Origin: Acidobacteriaceae bacterium | Lineage (GTDB): Bacteria; Acidobacteriota; Terriglobia; Terriglobales; Acidobacteriaceae | Assembly (NCBI GenBank): GCA_003138365.1 | Contig: PLFY01000167.1 | Coordinates: 46,952-97,001 of the forward strand | DNA length: 50,050 bases | Reading direction: 5' to 3' | Shown here: positions 16,769-27,000 of the stretch, one piece after another | Layout: each line of letters starts with the position of its first letter | Numbering within the stretch: the stretch's first letter is position 1 | Made by a program: the position numbers and the translations under genes | Notes under the pieces: generated by a model | What the model was told of the DNA's origin: nothing | What the model saw: only the letters and a program-made list of their open reading frames with translations | The model's database searches: none

Positions 16769-17158
16769 ATGGCGAATATGAGAGCAACGCCTGCTGACGA
16801 CGATCAGCCTGACCGCTGGGAGGCGCAATTGCGCAAGGGCGCACTGGAGATGGCGGCACTTGCCAGCCTTTGGAAGGGGCGCCTTTATGGCCTTGAGATC
16901 ATCCGCTTTCTGGAGAGACACTCGCGGCTGGTTCTGGCCGAAGGAACAATCTATCCCATCTTGAACAGGCTCAAGACGGAAGGCATGCTCACCTCCGAGT
17001 GGGTGGAGGCAGAGGCCGGCCATCCGCGCAAGTATTACTCGCTCACCGACGCAGGGCGAAAGCGCCTTCGCCTGATGGCCGAGGCCTGGGTCAGCTTCTC
17101 TCAAGGCCTGAGCCAGCTTCTTGAACCCGTAATGGACACGAAGGAGATCTCGCAATGA
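16769..17158 (+). CDS. PadR family transcriptional regulator
   Basis: The product is about 129 aa. The winged-helix core is visible in LRKGALEMAALASLWKGRLY, GLEIIRFLERHS, EGTIYPILNRLKTEGML and a beta-wing HPRKYYSLTDAGRKRL, followed by a dimerisation helix. PadR proteins repress membrane-stress or transport operons and release DNA on ligand binding. GAGG at 16756-16759 lies 9 nt before the ATG at 16769; an ATG at 16763 is in frame but only 3 nt from that site. The stop overlaps the next start as ATGA, giving a coupled two-gene operon behind a strong promoter. A PadR-HAAS pairing of this kind is common. Confidence 0.9.
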   Translation: MANMRATPADDDQPDRWEAQLRKGALEMAALASLWKGRLYGLEIIRFLERHSRLVLAEGTIYPILNRLKTEGMLTSEWVEAEAGHPRKYYSLTDAGRKRLRLMAEAWVSFSQGLSQLLEPVMDTKEISQ

Positions 17159-17772
17159 CGCAGGAAATGCAAATCGAAAGTTACCTGACCGCCCTCCGCT
17201 ACCACCTTGGCCCTCTCACCATCGGGGAGCGGGAAGAGATTGTGCTCGAGATCAGCGCGCATATCCGCGACTCCGCCGAGGAGCCCGGAGCAAGCATCGC
17301 ATCCGTGCTCGCAGGCCTTGGGCCTGCGGACAAGCTGGCTGCCCAGTATCGGGACGGGCTGCTCATCCGCCAAGCAAGTCGCAGCATCTCACCCCTATTG
17401 CTGCTCCGCGCCACCCTCCGGCTTGCCACCAAAGGCATATTTGGGATCTTCGTCTTCTGTTGCGCAATTCTCGGTTACTCCTCCGGAGTCGTGCTCGTTT
17501 TCGCCGCCTTGGCCAAGCCCTTCTTCCCCGCGAACACCGGCCTATGGCTTCAGGATGGGCGATTTGTCGATTCGGGAGTACTCCACTTCCCGCCGCCCGC
17601 ACCTCCCTCGCATGAAGTTCTCGGCATGTGGTTGATACCGCTGGCACTCACTCTGGGTAGTCTCACCCTCCTGCTCACAACTTGGGCGATCCGCGCATCG
17701 CTGCGCCTCTCCCAGCGGTTGCAGTCGAAGCTATGCATCTCTGCCGCCGCTTCAGTGAAAGCGGGAATTTAG
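17155..17772 (+). CDS. HAAS-type (DUF1700-like) membrane protein paired with PadR
   Basis: The product is 205 aa. The N-terminal 70 residues match the HAAS signalling helix pattern (IESYLTALRYHLGPLTIGER, then EEIVLEISAHIRDSAEE). Two hydrophobic membrane segments follow at about 93-120 and 155-180, separated by a proline-rich extracytoplasmic loop. Such proteins are typically encoded beside PadR regulators and are thought to work as their membrane partner or target. The start codon overlaps the PadR stop by 4 bp (ATGA). The gene ends just before a 111-bp palindromic repeat. Confidence 0.8.
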   Translation: MTQEMQIESYLTALRYHLGPLTIGEREEIVLEISAHIRDSAEEPGASIASVLAGLGPADKLAAQYRDGLLIRQASRSISPLLLLRATLRLATKGIFGIFVFCCAILGYSSGVVLVFAALAKPFFPANTGLWLQDGRFVDSGVLHFPPPAPPSHEVLGMWLIPLALTLGSLTLLLTTWAIRASLRLSQRLQSKLCISAAASVKAGI

Positions 17773-17805
17773 GAAGGGGCGGGGATCGCGGGCCGATTGA
17801 ATTCT

Positions 17806-17916
17806 CTAGGTCTCTGACCGCGTAGATTTGCACCCCCCACCCTAGCCGCAAAAACAAGTACGCGGCGAGGGTGGGGCACCCGAAGTTGGTACAACTTCAC
17901 TCGGTCAGAGACCTAG
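17806..17916. repeat. 111-bp nested inverted-repeat element
   Basis: The outer arms CTAGGTCTCTGACCG (17806-17820) and CGGTCAGAGACCTAG (17902-17916) are perfect inverted copies. The inner arms CCCCACCCTAGCCGC (17835-17849) and GCGGCGAGGGTGGGG (17862-17876) match at 14 of 15 positions. A small palindrome GAAGTTGGTACAACTTC lies at 17882-17898. It has no coding content and resembles a miniature palindromic element, of a sequence type different from copies A-C. Confidence 0.85.
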
Positions 17917-17951
17917 CAGCTCTCAGCTTGCAGTCGCCCCCCGCCGTCCCG

Positions 17952-20189
17952 GTGCTACAGTGGTTTCGTTGCCACTTTCAACCAGGGGCTCCCTTCTTGC
18001 CGGGTTTTCGTCCGCTCTTCGTGGCCATTCTCGCTTTTCCTGTCGCCGTCCATGCTGCCTCGCGCGTTGAGGCCGCACCCGTGCCGGCAGAGATGCGGTC
18101 TACAGCTTTTTCAGTGACCGTGAACGGCCAGCCCGTCGAGGTGGCGCACGCCGCATCGAGTTATGAATTTGTGAGCTTTGACGTAACCGGCCCCGTGGAC
18201 GTAGCCATCACCGCGGCTGAGCCGGGCTTTTGGGATCGCGGTGTCGATATTCAGCCCTGGCGGCTGGGTCTGCGCCCCACGCGGCAAGGCTCGACCATCC
18301 GCTTCAGGCTCGCAGGACCGGCCAAGCTCTCCATCTCCCGGCCCGGTGACTTCCTGAACTATGGCAGGATGCTGTTTCTCTTTGCCGGCTCGCCACCGCC
18401 GCCCCTGCCGCGCGACCCGAACATCCACGCCTGGCAGCCGGGGGTCTACCACCAGAGCCTGAATCCCAAGAGCGGTGAGACCCTTTACCTTGCGCCCGGC
18501 TCCTACTTCTTTGGCAGCCTGAACCTGTGGAAGGTACACGACGTCAAGATTCTGGGCCGCGGGGTCATCGTTTATGAAGGCTCGCAGGACCCCAACAGCG
18601 ACGAGGGCTGGATGCAGAAGCCCGACTGGCACTGCATTGGAGCGCTGGAAGCCCGGAATGTTCAGATCGACGGACTCACCTGCATTGTGCGGGCGCGGAC
18701 CTGGTCCATTCAGATGAAAGACTCGACTGGATTCACCTTCAACGACCTGCGCGTCATCGGGGGCAACCCCAGCAACGCCAATCAGGACGGAATGGACTGG
18801 CTGGGCGGCGGCGACGCGATCGTCCGCGACGCCTTCCTGCGCACCTCCGACGATGTTTTCGCGATGGAGGGCAACTGGGACGGCTACACCGACGAGCAAA
18901 TCACCCGCCCCGGCCACGACGTCCAGAACATCCTGATCGAGCACAGCGAACTCTCCACCAGCATCTCCAACATTGTGCGCGCCGGCTGGCCGCGGAAATC
19001 CTACAACTCGCGCAACTTTACTCTGCGGGACTCCGATATCCTCCATGGCGGCATCGGCGCGTGCGGCCAGACTTTTGGCCTCCTCGGCTTCTGGGGCGCA
19101 AACGGCGCCAAGGGCGACCACTCCAACTTCACATTTGAGAATCTCTTCCTCGATAACTGGTACTCGCTGGTGCAAATGGAGCTGGATCAGAATCCGGGCC
19201 AGCCGGGCCTGCATGGCTTCACCTTCCGCAACATCTGGGCGCTCGACCAGCCGCCGCTGGCCAATTCGTCAATGACGGGGGATGTTTCAGACGTGACGTT
19301 CGACAATGTGAAGTACGGCCAAACGCGCGCGGCAGCCGATGCGGACCTGCCGCTTGTGGTTTCCGGCGGCGCACAGCCAGCTCGCTTTATCCCCAGCCAT
19401 AACCCGGTGGCCGCGTTCACGTTCGATCCCCCGGTCTTTGCTCCCCGGCAAAAAGTTTCCTTCACCGCACAGCCGTCTCCCGGCGCCCACTATACCTGGC
19501 TGTTTGGCGACGGGACCCAAGCCAGTGGCCGCCGCGTGCGCCACAGCTTCCCCGACGCTGAAGGCACACAACTTGATGGGACGAGCGGAGCTGGCCGCTT
19601 CAGGGTCCTGCTCCATGTTGAAGGACAGCAAGGCGACGGGGATTCTGCCAGGCAGGACTGGGCCGGCCAGGGAGTCGTGGCTGTAGCCAGTTGGCACGAC
19701 GCCGTGAACGCAGCCAGCCCGACTCTCCCTGGTCTCACCTGGCAAATTTACCCCGGAGACTGGACCCAACTGCCAGATTTTAGAGCCGAACACGCCGTTT
19801 TCAACGGCGAGTCCCCCAATTTGCACGCCGATTCGCAAGGCTTTACGCGCTATGCCGCCGCCTGGGACGGGCTCATCGACATTCCGGCCGACGGCGGCTA
19901 CACCTTCCACCTGATCGACCGCGACGGAGCGCGCGTGGTCATCGACGGCATTGAAGTGGCCAAAACCGGGCCGCCCTTCGCGCAGGTCTGCGGCTCGCCG
20001 GGAAATGCAATGCGCTATGACCTCGGCTCGCTCGGCCTGCGCGCCGGCAAACATACCCTTCACATGGAAGGTTTGCACTCCGTCAGCCAGGGCTCACCCC
20101 GCTTGCTGTGGGAAGGCCCTGCCCTGCCCCTCACCGACGTACCTCCGTCGGCATATAGCCACTTGCGGCATGATTTGGTGACGAATTGA
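17952..20189 (+). CDS. Secreted GH28-like beta-helix protein with PKD and PA14 domains
   Basis: The product is about 745 aa from a GTG at 17952; the start is uncertain because the open frame begins inside the upstream palindrome and no ATG is near. A signal peptide follows (FRPLFVAILAFPVAVHAASR). Residues about 130-480 form a right-handed beta-helix with ETLYLAPGSYFFGSLNLW, NQDGMDWLGGGDAIVRDAF and RTSDDVFAMEG. The last contains the Asp pair typical of GH28 polygalacturonase-like enzymes. Then come a PKD-like domain (AHYTWLFGDGTQASGRRVRH) and a C-terminal PA14-like domain with IPADGGYTFHLIDRDGARVV and LRAGKHTLHMEGLH. It probably cleaves or binds a plant or microbial polysaccharide outside the cell; the substrate is not known. 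Confidence 0.75.
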   Translation: MLQWFRCHFQPGAPFLPGFRPLFVAILAFPVAVHAASRVEAAPVPAEMRSTAFSVTVNGQPVEVAHAASSYEFVSFDVTGPVDVAITAAEPGFWDRGVDIQPWRLGLRPTRQGSTIRFRLAGPAKLSISRPGDFLNYGRMLFLFAGSPPPPLPRDPNIHAWQPGVYHQSLNPKSGETLYLAPGSYFFGSLNLWKVHDVKILGRGVIVYEGSQDPNSDEGWMQKPDWHCIGALEARNVQIDGLTCIVRARTWSIQMKDSTGFTFNDLRVIGGNPSNANQDGMDWLGGGDAIVRDAFLRTSDDVFAMEGNWDGYTDEQITRPGHDVQNILIEHSELSTSISNIVRAGWPRKSYNSRNFTLRDSDILHGGIGACGQTFGLLGFWGANGAKGDHSNFTFENLFLDNWYSLVQMELDQNPGQPGLHGFTFRNIWALDQPPLANSSMTGDVSDVTFDNVKYGQTRAAADADLPLVVSGGAQPARFIPSHNPVAAFTFDPPVFAPRQKVSFTAQPSPGAHYTWLFGDGTQASGRRVRHSFPDAEGTQLDGTSGAGRFRVLLHVEGQQGDGDSARQDWAGQGVVAVASWHDAVNAASPTLPGLTWQIYPGDWTQLPDFRAEHAVFNGESPNLHADSQGFTRYAAAWDGLIDIPADGGYTFHLIDRDGARVVIDGIEVAKTGPPFAQVCGSPGNAMRYDLGSLGLRAGKHTLHMEGLHSVSQGSPRLLWEGPALPLTDVPPSAYSHLRHDLVTN

Positions 20190-20286
20190 GCCGTCCGTAC
20201 GCCTTCTTTTCTGGCTCGAAGCCAAACGTGAATGCTACTCTTGCAATCACCCAGATTCGAAATACCACTTGCAAGGAGCCTCGATC

Positions 20287-21141
20287 ATGCTCATGTTCCC
20301 CAGAAAGAGTTCATCCATGTTGGCAGCGGCGGCTTCTGTCATTGCCCTATCGCTCGCGGCCGGCTGCCAGGCGCCTCAACCCGCAGCCACCGCAGCCCCA
20401 GCCTCCGTCCAACTCCAGCCCTACACTGCCCCCGACCAAAGCGCCTCTGCCGGCGTTCCCTCCGGCTGGCAGGTCACCAGCGGCCAGCAAACCGTGATCG
20501 CGATGACCGGGCCCGGAGGTGCGGCCCTCACGCTAGGGAACACAATCGTTGCCCAGAACGCAGCTTTCCAGCCGGGCAAAAAAGGCGCCAACGGAGCCGA
20601 CTTATCCATGCCGTACACAGCCACGCTGGCGCAGAAGTTTACGATGATCATTCAGCAGGGTGCGGCTGTCTCAGGCAAGCCGACCCCGCAGGTCATCATC
20701 ACTTCCTCCACGCCCATCCAACTTCCCCCAGCCGTTGGCGAGTGTGCCCGCTTCGTCGCGAGCGTCTCTGGTGAGCAAGGTTCCATGAAGCTCCTGGCGG
20801 TTCTCTGCTCGCTTCGGCTCGACTCCGGCGGCGCTTATAAGAACATCTCGCTGATGGCACAGGCTCCGGTGGCGGTGGCCGATCAGGCCGCGCCGACCGC
20901 CCAGGCCGTCTTCCAGAGCTATCGGATCCCCGCCACATGGCTGCAGAAGAAGCTTGCCCCCTTCAACGCGCCTCCAGCCGCCTCGTCAGCCGCCGATATG
21001 AAGCAAGCCAATGCCATTATGCAATCGACAATGGCGGGCGAAGCAGCAGCAAACAACAGCGCCAACTGCTTTGACCTGTCGGTGCTGCGCGGAACCCCCA
21101 CTGCACTGCTCCCCAGGAGTTGCGGCGGCAACGCACCCTAA
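20287..21141 (+). CDS. Putative lipoprotein of unknown function
   Basis: The product is 284 aa. A basic, hydrophobic leader ends in the lipobox LAAGC, so the mature protein should be lipid-anchored. An Ala/Pro/Gln-rich linker follows. The body has a repeated-strand look (GWQVTSGQQTVIAMTGPGGA, then ALTLGNTIVAQ) and ends with a Cys-containing segment CFDLSVLRGTPTALLPRSCG. No family is recognised. The ATG at 20287 has AAGGAG 9 nt upstream. It is convergent with the efflux operon, separated by a terminator-like hairpin. Confidence 0.75.
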   Translation: MLMFPRKSSSMLAAAASVIALSLAAGCQAPQPAATAAPASVQLQPYTAPDQSASAGVPSGWQVTSGQQTVIAMTGPGGAALTLGNTIVAQNAAFQPGKKGANGADLSMPYTATLAQKFTMIIQQGAAVSGKPTPQVIITSSTPIQLPPAVGECARFVASVSGEQGSMKLLAVLCSLRLDSGGAYKNISLMAQAPVAVADQAAPTAQAVFQSYRIPATWLQKKLAPFNAPPAASSAADMKQANAIMQSTMAGEAAANNSANCFDLSVLRGTPTALLPRSCGGNAP

Positions 21142-21210
21142 CTAATGCATTCTCGCAGCTACCAATGGGCATTTCGAGCCCTGTGCTGGAATGGCGTTTG
21201 AGAAAGCAAA

Positions 21211-21246
21211 AGGGCGCCGGAGCTCAATTCAGAGCCCTGGCGCCCT
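21211..21246 (-). terminator. Intrinsic terminator of the RND efflux operon
   Basis: A hairpin with arms AGGGCGCCGGAGCTC and GAGCCCTGGCGCCCT (13 of 15 paired) and a 6-nt loop lies between two convergent genes. On the minus strand it is followed by TTTTGCTTTCTC, giving a U-rich tail, so it most likely ends the efflux operon transcript. Confidence 0.75.
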
Positions 21247-21261
21247 CATCCTCTCTGCACT

Positions 21262-22776
21262 CTATTTCGGCAACTGCGTCGCATCCCAGCCGCCGCCGAG
21301 TGAGCGAACCAGACCCACACTGTCTACGAACTGCCGAGTTTGCAGATCGATGGCCGTGCGCTGGTTCTGGAGAAGAGTGGCTTCGGCGGTGAGCACTTCG
21401 AGGTAGCTGGTCACGCCGCCCTTGTAGCGCTGGTTCGATATATCGAAGGAGTGCTGCGCCGAGTCAACCGCCTTCCGCTCGACGCCCGACTCCTGCTCAA
21501 GAATCCTGAGGCCGGAGAGCTGGTCTTCCACGTCGTTGAAGGCCAGGAAGACGGTATTCCTGTAGCCGGCGACCTGGGCCTCGTAAGTGTGGCGGGCCTG
21601 GTCGGTGAGTGCGTGGCGCTGGCCGGCGTCGAAGAGCAGTTGAGTGGCCTGCGCGCCCAAGGTCCACAGCGCGCTGGGGCCCTGAATCCAGGTGCCAAAA
21701 TGGACGCTTTCAAATCCGCCCTCCGCGTTCAGGTCGATGGTGGGGTAGAAGGCAGCCACGGCAATGCCGATCTGCGCGTTGGCTGCGGCGGCGCGGCGTT
21801 CGGCGGCGGCAATGTCCGGGCGTCGCTCAAGCAGTTGCGAAGGCACGCCAAGCGGAACCTTGGGCAGCGCCAGATTGAGCGGCGACGGCGGAATGCTGAA
21901 GTCGGCAAGCTTCAAGTTGGCAATGGCGCCCACGGCATGTTCGTACTGAGCACGAGCCACACCCACATCGATCAGTTGCGCGCGCACGGTTTCGAGCTGC
22001 GTCCGGGCCTGGGCCACGTCCACGTCGGTGCCGATCCCTCCGGCAAAGAGGCGCTGGGTCAGATCGAGCTGCTTTTCGAGGTCGGCGACTGTGGACTGAA
22101 GCAGCTTGATCTCGGAGTCCAGGCCGCGCAGTTGGAAGTAGTCCGCAGCCATCTCGGCGTGCAGGCTCAGGTCCACACTGGCCATGTCCGCGGCACTGGC
22201 CTGGGCGTTCTCGTGGGCTTGCTCGACGGTGCGGCGGATGCGGCCCCAGAAGTCCGGCTCCCAACTGGCTTGAGCGTCAACCACCAGGTCGTTATATCCG
22301 ACAGGCTTTGTGGATGAGTAATCAGGTCCGTTTTTCGAGATACGGTCGCGATCCACAGAAGGCCCGGCGGAGAGCGTCGGATACAAAGCAGACCGTGCCA
22401 CCTTCACCTGATCGCGTGCGGCCAGATACGTCTCCAGCGCCTGGCGCAGTCCCTGGTTATTGGCAGCAATGCGCTCTTCGAGTTGGTTGAGCTGCGGGTC
22501 CTGGTAGATCTCCCACCATTTGCCGCGCAGCATTCCGTCTGCCGGCGTGGCCGGCTGCCAGCCGCCGCCGTTGGCCGGATTGGGCGGCGGAGCTAGCGGG
22601 ACTACAACCGTGGAAGCACCAGCCTCCTTGTAGGCCGGGGGCGCGTCAAAGCCGGGTCGATGATAGTTGGGCCCGACGGGCTTGCAACCGGCCAACAGTC
22701 CGAGGGCCAGCAACGCGGCAAGCGATCCTCCGCGGCCGGCGCACCGGGGCACTGAACCGAGCAAATGCGCCGGCAT
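21262..22776 (-). CDS. Outer-membrane efflux lipoprotein (NodT/OprM family)
   Basis: The product is about 504 aa, the TolC-like exit duct of a tripartite pump. A leader with lipobox LLAGC is followed by the family start KPVGPNYHRPGFDAPPAY. Two outer-membrane-efflux repeats follow with long helices, including WEPDFWGRIRRTVEQAHENA and LLERRPDIAAAERRAAAANA, typical of NodT-type proteins. GGAGG lies 8 nt before the ATG at 22776; an ATG at 22782 overlaps the adaptor stop (ATGA) but is too close to that site. It is the third gene of the permease-adaptor-duct operon, and a terminator follows 15 bp after its stop. Confidence 0.92.
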   Translation of the reverse strand: MPAHLLGSVPRCAGRGGSLAALLALGLLAGCKPVGPNYHRPGFDAPPAYKEAGASTVVVPLAPPPNPANGGGWQPATPADGMLRGKWWEIYQDPQLNQLEERIAANNQGLRQALETYLAARDQVKVARSALYPTLSAGPSVDRDRISKNGPDYSSTKPVGYNDLVVDAQASWEPDFWGRIRRTVEQAHENAQASAADMASVDLSLHAEMAADYFQLRGLDSEIKLLQSTVADLEKQLDLTQRLFAGGIGTDVDVAQARTQLETVRAQLIDVGVARAQYEHAVGAIANLKLADFSIPPSPLNLALPKVPLGVPSQLLERRPDIAAAERRAAAANAQIGIAVAAFYPTIDLNAEGGFESVHFGTWIQGPSALWTLGAQATQLLFDAGQRHALTDQARHTYEAQVAGYRNTVFLAFNDVEDQLSGLRILEQESGVERKAVDSAQHSFDISNQRYKGGVTSYLEVLTAEATLLQNQRTAIDLQTRQFVDSVGLVRSLGGGWDATQLPK

Positions 22777-22778
22777 GA

Positions 22779-23996
22779 TCATTTGCCTCCCGCGTCGGTG
22801 GGTTGGCCGGGGCTCGCCACAAGAACCTTTTCGCCCTCTATCAACGAGTCAGGCGGGTCCTGGATCACCCTGTCGCCGGCGCTGAGGCCGGTGACGATTT
22901 GCACGTTGGCTCCATCGTCCTCTCCAATCACCACTGGAACCAGATGGGCCACATTGCCGTTGACCACAAGGCCCAGGCGCAGCCCTTCCCTGCGGAAGAT
23001 GAGCGCCGCGGCGGGCACGATAAAGGTTGGGCCGGCAGCGGGCGTCTTGAAGTGGACCTGCGCCAGTGAGCCGGGCAACAGCTCCCCGGCGCGGTTGTCC
23101 ACGTCAATCTCCACCAGAAGCGTGCGGCTGGCGGGATCGATCGCGTCGGCGGTTCGCGTCAGCGTGCCCTGGTAGATCTTCCCGGCATGCTCGGCAAAGG
23201 TCAAGTCGATCTTCGAGCCCCGCTTCACGTTCCGCGAGTAGATCTGCGGCAGGTTGGTATAAACGCGCAGGGTCTGGATGGCCTGAAGATGAAAGAGTTC
23301 CTTGGCGGCTCCCTGGTCGATCAACTGGCCGGTGTCGATATTGCGGGCCGTAACGACTCCGTCAAAGGGCGCATAGACTTTTTCAAACGATTGCAGTTCG
23401 CGGAGACGCTGCACGTTGGCCTGGGCGGACTTGACCGCCGCCGCGGTAGCGGCTGCCTGATTCACAAACGTGTCTGTGTCCTGGCGGGAGACGGCGTTGG
23501 ACTTCACGAGCCCCGTGTAGCGATCAGCCTGGATGTGGGCGTTGTTGGCGGTGGCCTTGGCGGTATTCAGGTCCGCTTCGCCCTGGGCCAGTTGCTGGTC
23601 CACCTCGGGAGTGGCGATCTCCGCCAGCAGCGCGCCCTGCTTCACCCTTGCGCCAATGTCGAAATACCACTTCGTTAAATATCCAGAGGTTCGCGCGTAG
23701 ATGGGCGAATCCGTCAGGGCGGTCACGTTGCCGGGCAGCACAAAGGTGTCCACAGGCGCGCCCTGCTTGGGGATCGCGGCGATCACCGACGGTGCGGCGA
23801 GGGAATTGGTCGACTCCGCCAGCACCTTATCGTCGTGCTTGCGGTGCAGAATTCCGAAGGCCGCCAGCAGCACGGCCACGACGAGCAGGACGGCCACGCC
23901 CAGCAGAGCCTTGCGCGGCGAGACCGGCTTCTGATCGGGCGCTGTGATGCCGTCATGCGTAGCCGGGTGCGGGTTCGGTTTGGATTCGTTGGTCAT
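22779..23996 (-). CDS. RND efflux periplasmic adaptor (membrane fusion protein)
   Basis: The product is 405 aa. A cytoplasmic N-terminus and one membrane segment (KALLGVAVLLVVAVLLAAFG, about 29-48) are followed by the adaptor fold. The lipoyl half-motif is in WYFDIGARVKQGALLAEIAT, then comes a helical hairpin, then a second half (YAPFDGVVTARNIDTGQLI), a beta-barrel, and the membrane-proximal domain ending in GLSAGDRVIQDPPDSLIEGE. It bridges the permease and the outer-membrane duct. The ATG at 23996 is 5 bp after the permease stop, and GGAG lies inside the permease's last codons, so the two are translationally coupled. Confidence 0.93.
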   Translation of the reverse strand: MTNESKPNPHPATHDGITAPDQKPVSPRKALLGVAVLLVVAVLLAAFGILHRKHDDKVLAESTNSLAAPSVIAAIPKQGAPVDTFVLPGNVTALTDSPIYARTSGYLTKWYFDIGARVKQGALLAEIATPEVDQQLAQGEADLNTAKATANNAHIQADRYTGLVKSNAVSRQDTDTFVNQAAATAAAVKSAQANVQRLRELQSFEKVYAPFDGVVTARNIDTGQLIDQGAAKELFHLQAIQTLRVYTNLPQIYSRNVKRGSKIDLTFAEHAGKIYQGTLTRTADAIDPASRTLLVEIDVDNRAGELLPGSLAQVHFKTPAAGPTFIVPAAALIFRREGLRLGLVVNGNVAHLVPVVIGEDDGANVQIVTGLSAGDRVIQDPPDSLIEGEKVLVASPGQPTDAGGK

Positions 23997-24001
23997 AAAA
24001 G

Positions 24002-27000
24002 CTACTCCGAAAGCTCGTCAAACTCGTCGATAGTTCCGGCCCGTGAAGCGCCATGCGCCATCCTGCGGCGGCCTTCCAGCCACCCGTGGACGACAGAGAA
24101 AGATGCGGGCACAAAGAACAGCGTGGCCACGGTGGCCAGCAGCAACCCACCGATCACGGCGCGGCCCAGCGGGGCATTCTGCTCGCCGCCGTCGCCCAGG
24201 CCCAACGACATGGGAACCATGCCGATAATCATGGCCAGGGCGGTCATAATCACCGGGCGCAGGCGGACAAAGCCAGCGTTCAGCGCGGCCTTTCGCGCAT
24301 CGCCCACCAGAACCTCCAACTGCTCGCGGGCAAAGGTCACCACCAGAATAGAGTTGGAGGTGGCCACGCCCATGCACATGATGGCGCCGGTGAGCGCGGG
24401 CACGCTGAGCCGGGTGTTGGTGAGGAACAGGAACCATGCGATGCCGGCCAGGGCGGTCGGAAGGGCCGCGACGATCAGGAACGGATCGAGCCAGGACTGG
24501 AAGTTGACCACGATGAGCAGGTAGACCAGCAGGATGGAAAACGCCAGGCCGCCCAGCAGGCCGACGTAGGACGCCTTCATGGTCTCGCTCTGGCCGCGCA
24601 GGATAAAATGCGAGCCGCGCGGCAGATCGCCGTTTTTCTCGTGGCGGGCAATGATCCCCTCCATGGCGCGGGTCACACTGCCCAGGTCGGTTCCATCCAC
24701 ATTCGCGTAAATATCCAGAACCGGCTGCACATCGTAGTGGCTCACGGTGCCGAGTTCCGTGCCGGGCGAGATGGACGCCAGGTTGCCCAGAACCTCAACC
24801 GTTGGCGGAACTCCCGGCACCGAGGACGGCGCGGCGGCAATGGCTTGCTGCGCCGAAGCAGAGCCGGTGACGGGCAGGCTCTGCAGCGACGCCAGCGAGT
24901 CGAGGCGATACTGCGGGGCCTGGATGGCCACGTTGTAGGTTACCCCGTTTTTGGGATCGAGATAGAAGTTGGGGGCGGTTTGGAAGCTTCCGCTCAAGGC
25001 CACCAGCAGGCTTTGCGCCACATTCTGCTGCGTCAGACCGATGGTCTGGGCGCGGGTGCGGTCCACGTTCACCGTCATATTGGGATAGTTGAAGGGCTGC
25101 TGAATGCGCGCATCGACTGCGCCGGGCACATAGCGGACCTCATCGAGCATGCGCTCTGCGACTGCGCGGTTGCCATACAGGTCCGGGCCGACGATCTGGA
25201 TATCGATGGGCGCGGAGAGGCCGAAGTTGAGAATCTGGGTCACGATGTCCACCGGCAGCACATAAAAAGTCACGCCGGGATATTGGCGATTCAGCTCCTT
25301 GCGCAAAGTCTCCACGTAGGCCGCGGTGGGATGGTGGTCCTGGGTCAACTGGACCTGAATATCCGCGTCGGCCGGCCCGATGGGAGCAGACGTCGAGTAG
25401 GAGAGGTTCAATCCCGAGTAGGGCAGGCCGATATTGTCGACAATGGTGACCACTTCCTTGGCCGGGATCAGCCCGCGGATCGTGCGATCGATGTGGTCGC
25501 AGAGCGCGGCCGTCTCCTCAATGCGCGTGCCGGTACGGGCGCGCACGTGAATCTTGAACTGACCGGCGTCCACCGCGGGAAAGAAATCCCGGCCGAGCGA
25601 AGGCGTTAGAAGCCCCACCGAAGCCAGGGAAAACACCATGAAGAGAATCAGAAAGACCGCAGGATGGTCCACGCACAACGTGAGCAGGCGCAGGTAGCCG
25701 TTGCGCATTTTCTCAAAGCGGGACTCGAAGGCCAGTTGAAACTGAATGAGGGGATTGCGGCTGGCGCGCTTCTTGGCGGTCTGCGCGTCGTCGTGCTCGA
25801 CCAGCAGATATTTGGCCATGGTGGGCACGACCGTGCGCGAGAGCAGGTAGCTGGCCAGCATGGCAAAGACGACGGCCTCAGCCATGGGCACAAACAGGTA
25901 GCGCGACACGCCGCTCAGGAAGAACATGGGCACGAAGACGATGCAGATGGCGAATGTGGAGACCAGTGCCGGCGTGGCAATCTGAGCGGCGCCGTCGAGG
26001 ATGGCTTGCTCGATCTCCTTGCCCGACTCCAGGTTGCGATTGATGTTTTCGATCTCGACGGTGGCGTCGTCCACGAGGATGCCGACGGCCAGCGCCAAGC
26101 CGCCCAGCGTCATGATGTTGATGGTCTCGTGCAGCATGGAGAGCATGATGAGCGAGCAGAGGATCGAGAGCGGAATGGAGACCGCGATGATGACGGTGGA
26201 GCGCCAACTGCCCAGGAAGACCAGGATCATGATGGCGGTGAGGCAAGCAGCAATAATGGCCTCGCGAACCACGCCGTCGATGGCGCCGCGCACAAAAATC
26301 GACTGGTCGGAGAGGGCCTTGATCTGCAACTGCGGCGGCAATTGGCCCTTGATGCTCGCCAGCCTTTCGTGAACGCCCTTGATGATGTCCAACGTTGAAG
26401 ACGAGCCGGTCTTCATGATGCTCATCAGGATGGCGCGATGGCCGTCCACGCGCACGATGTTGGTTTGCGGCGGACTGCCGTCGCGCACATGGGCCACGTC
26501 GCGGATGTAGATCACAGCGCCGTTCACGGATTTGATGGGCAGGTTGTTGAGGTCGTTGACCACCGATGGGGCGGAGTTGGTCTCGATCGCGTACTCAAAG
26601 CGGTCAATCTTCATGGTGCCCGAAGGCACGATCAGATTCTGCGCGGATACGGCGTTGACCACATCCACGGGCGAAAGACCCTTGGCCTGAAGCGCGTGCA
26701 GATCCAGGTCCACTTGAATCTGGCGCTGCTTGCCGCCGTAGGGAAACGGTGTCTGCGCACCCTCGACGGTGGCCAACTGGGTGCGGATGGAATTGGAGCC
26801 CAGGTCGAACAATTGCTGCTCGTTGAGACCCTGCCCAGTGACCCCCAACTGCAGCACGGGCACGCTGGAAGCGTTGTACTGAATGATGAACGGCGGCGTG
26901 GCGCCCGGCGGCAGGCTGCGCAACTGCACTTGGCAGATTGCCGTCACCTGGGCCACGGCGCTGCCGATGTTCACGTGCGGCTGGAAGAAGATCTTGATGA

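Noticed and set aside
24053-25609. Plus-strand 518-aa open frame inside the RND permease region
   Set aside because: Antisense shadow: the minus strand carries an unmistakable permease with intact motifs, and the plus translation is His/Gln/Gly-rich without any family pattern.
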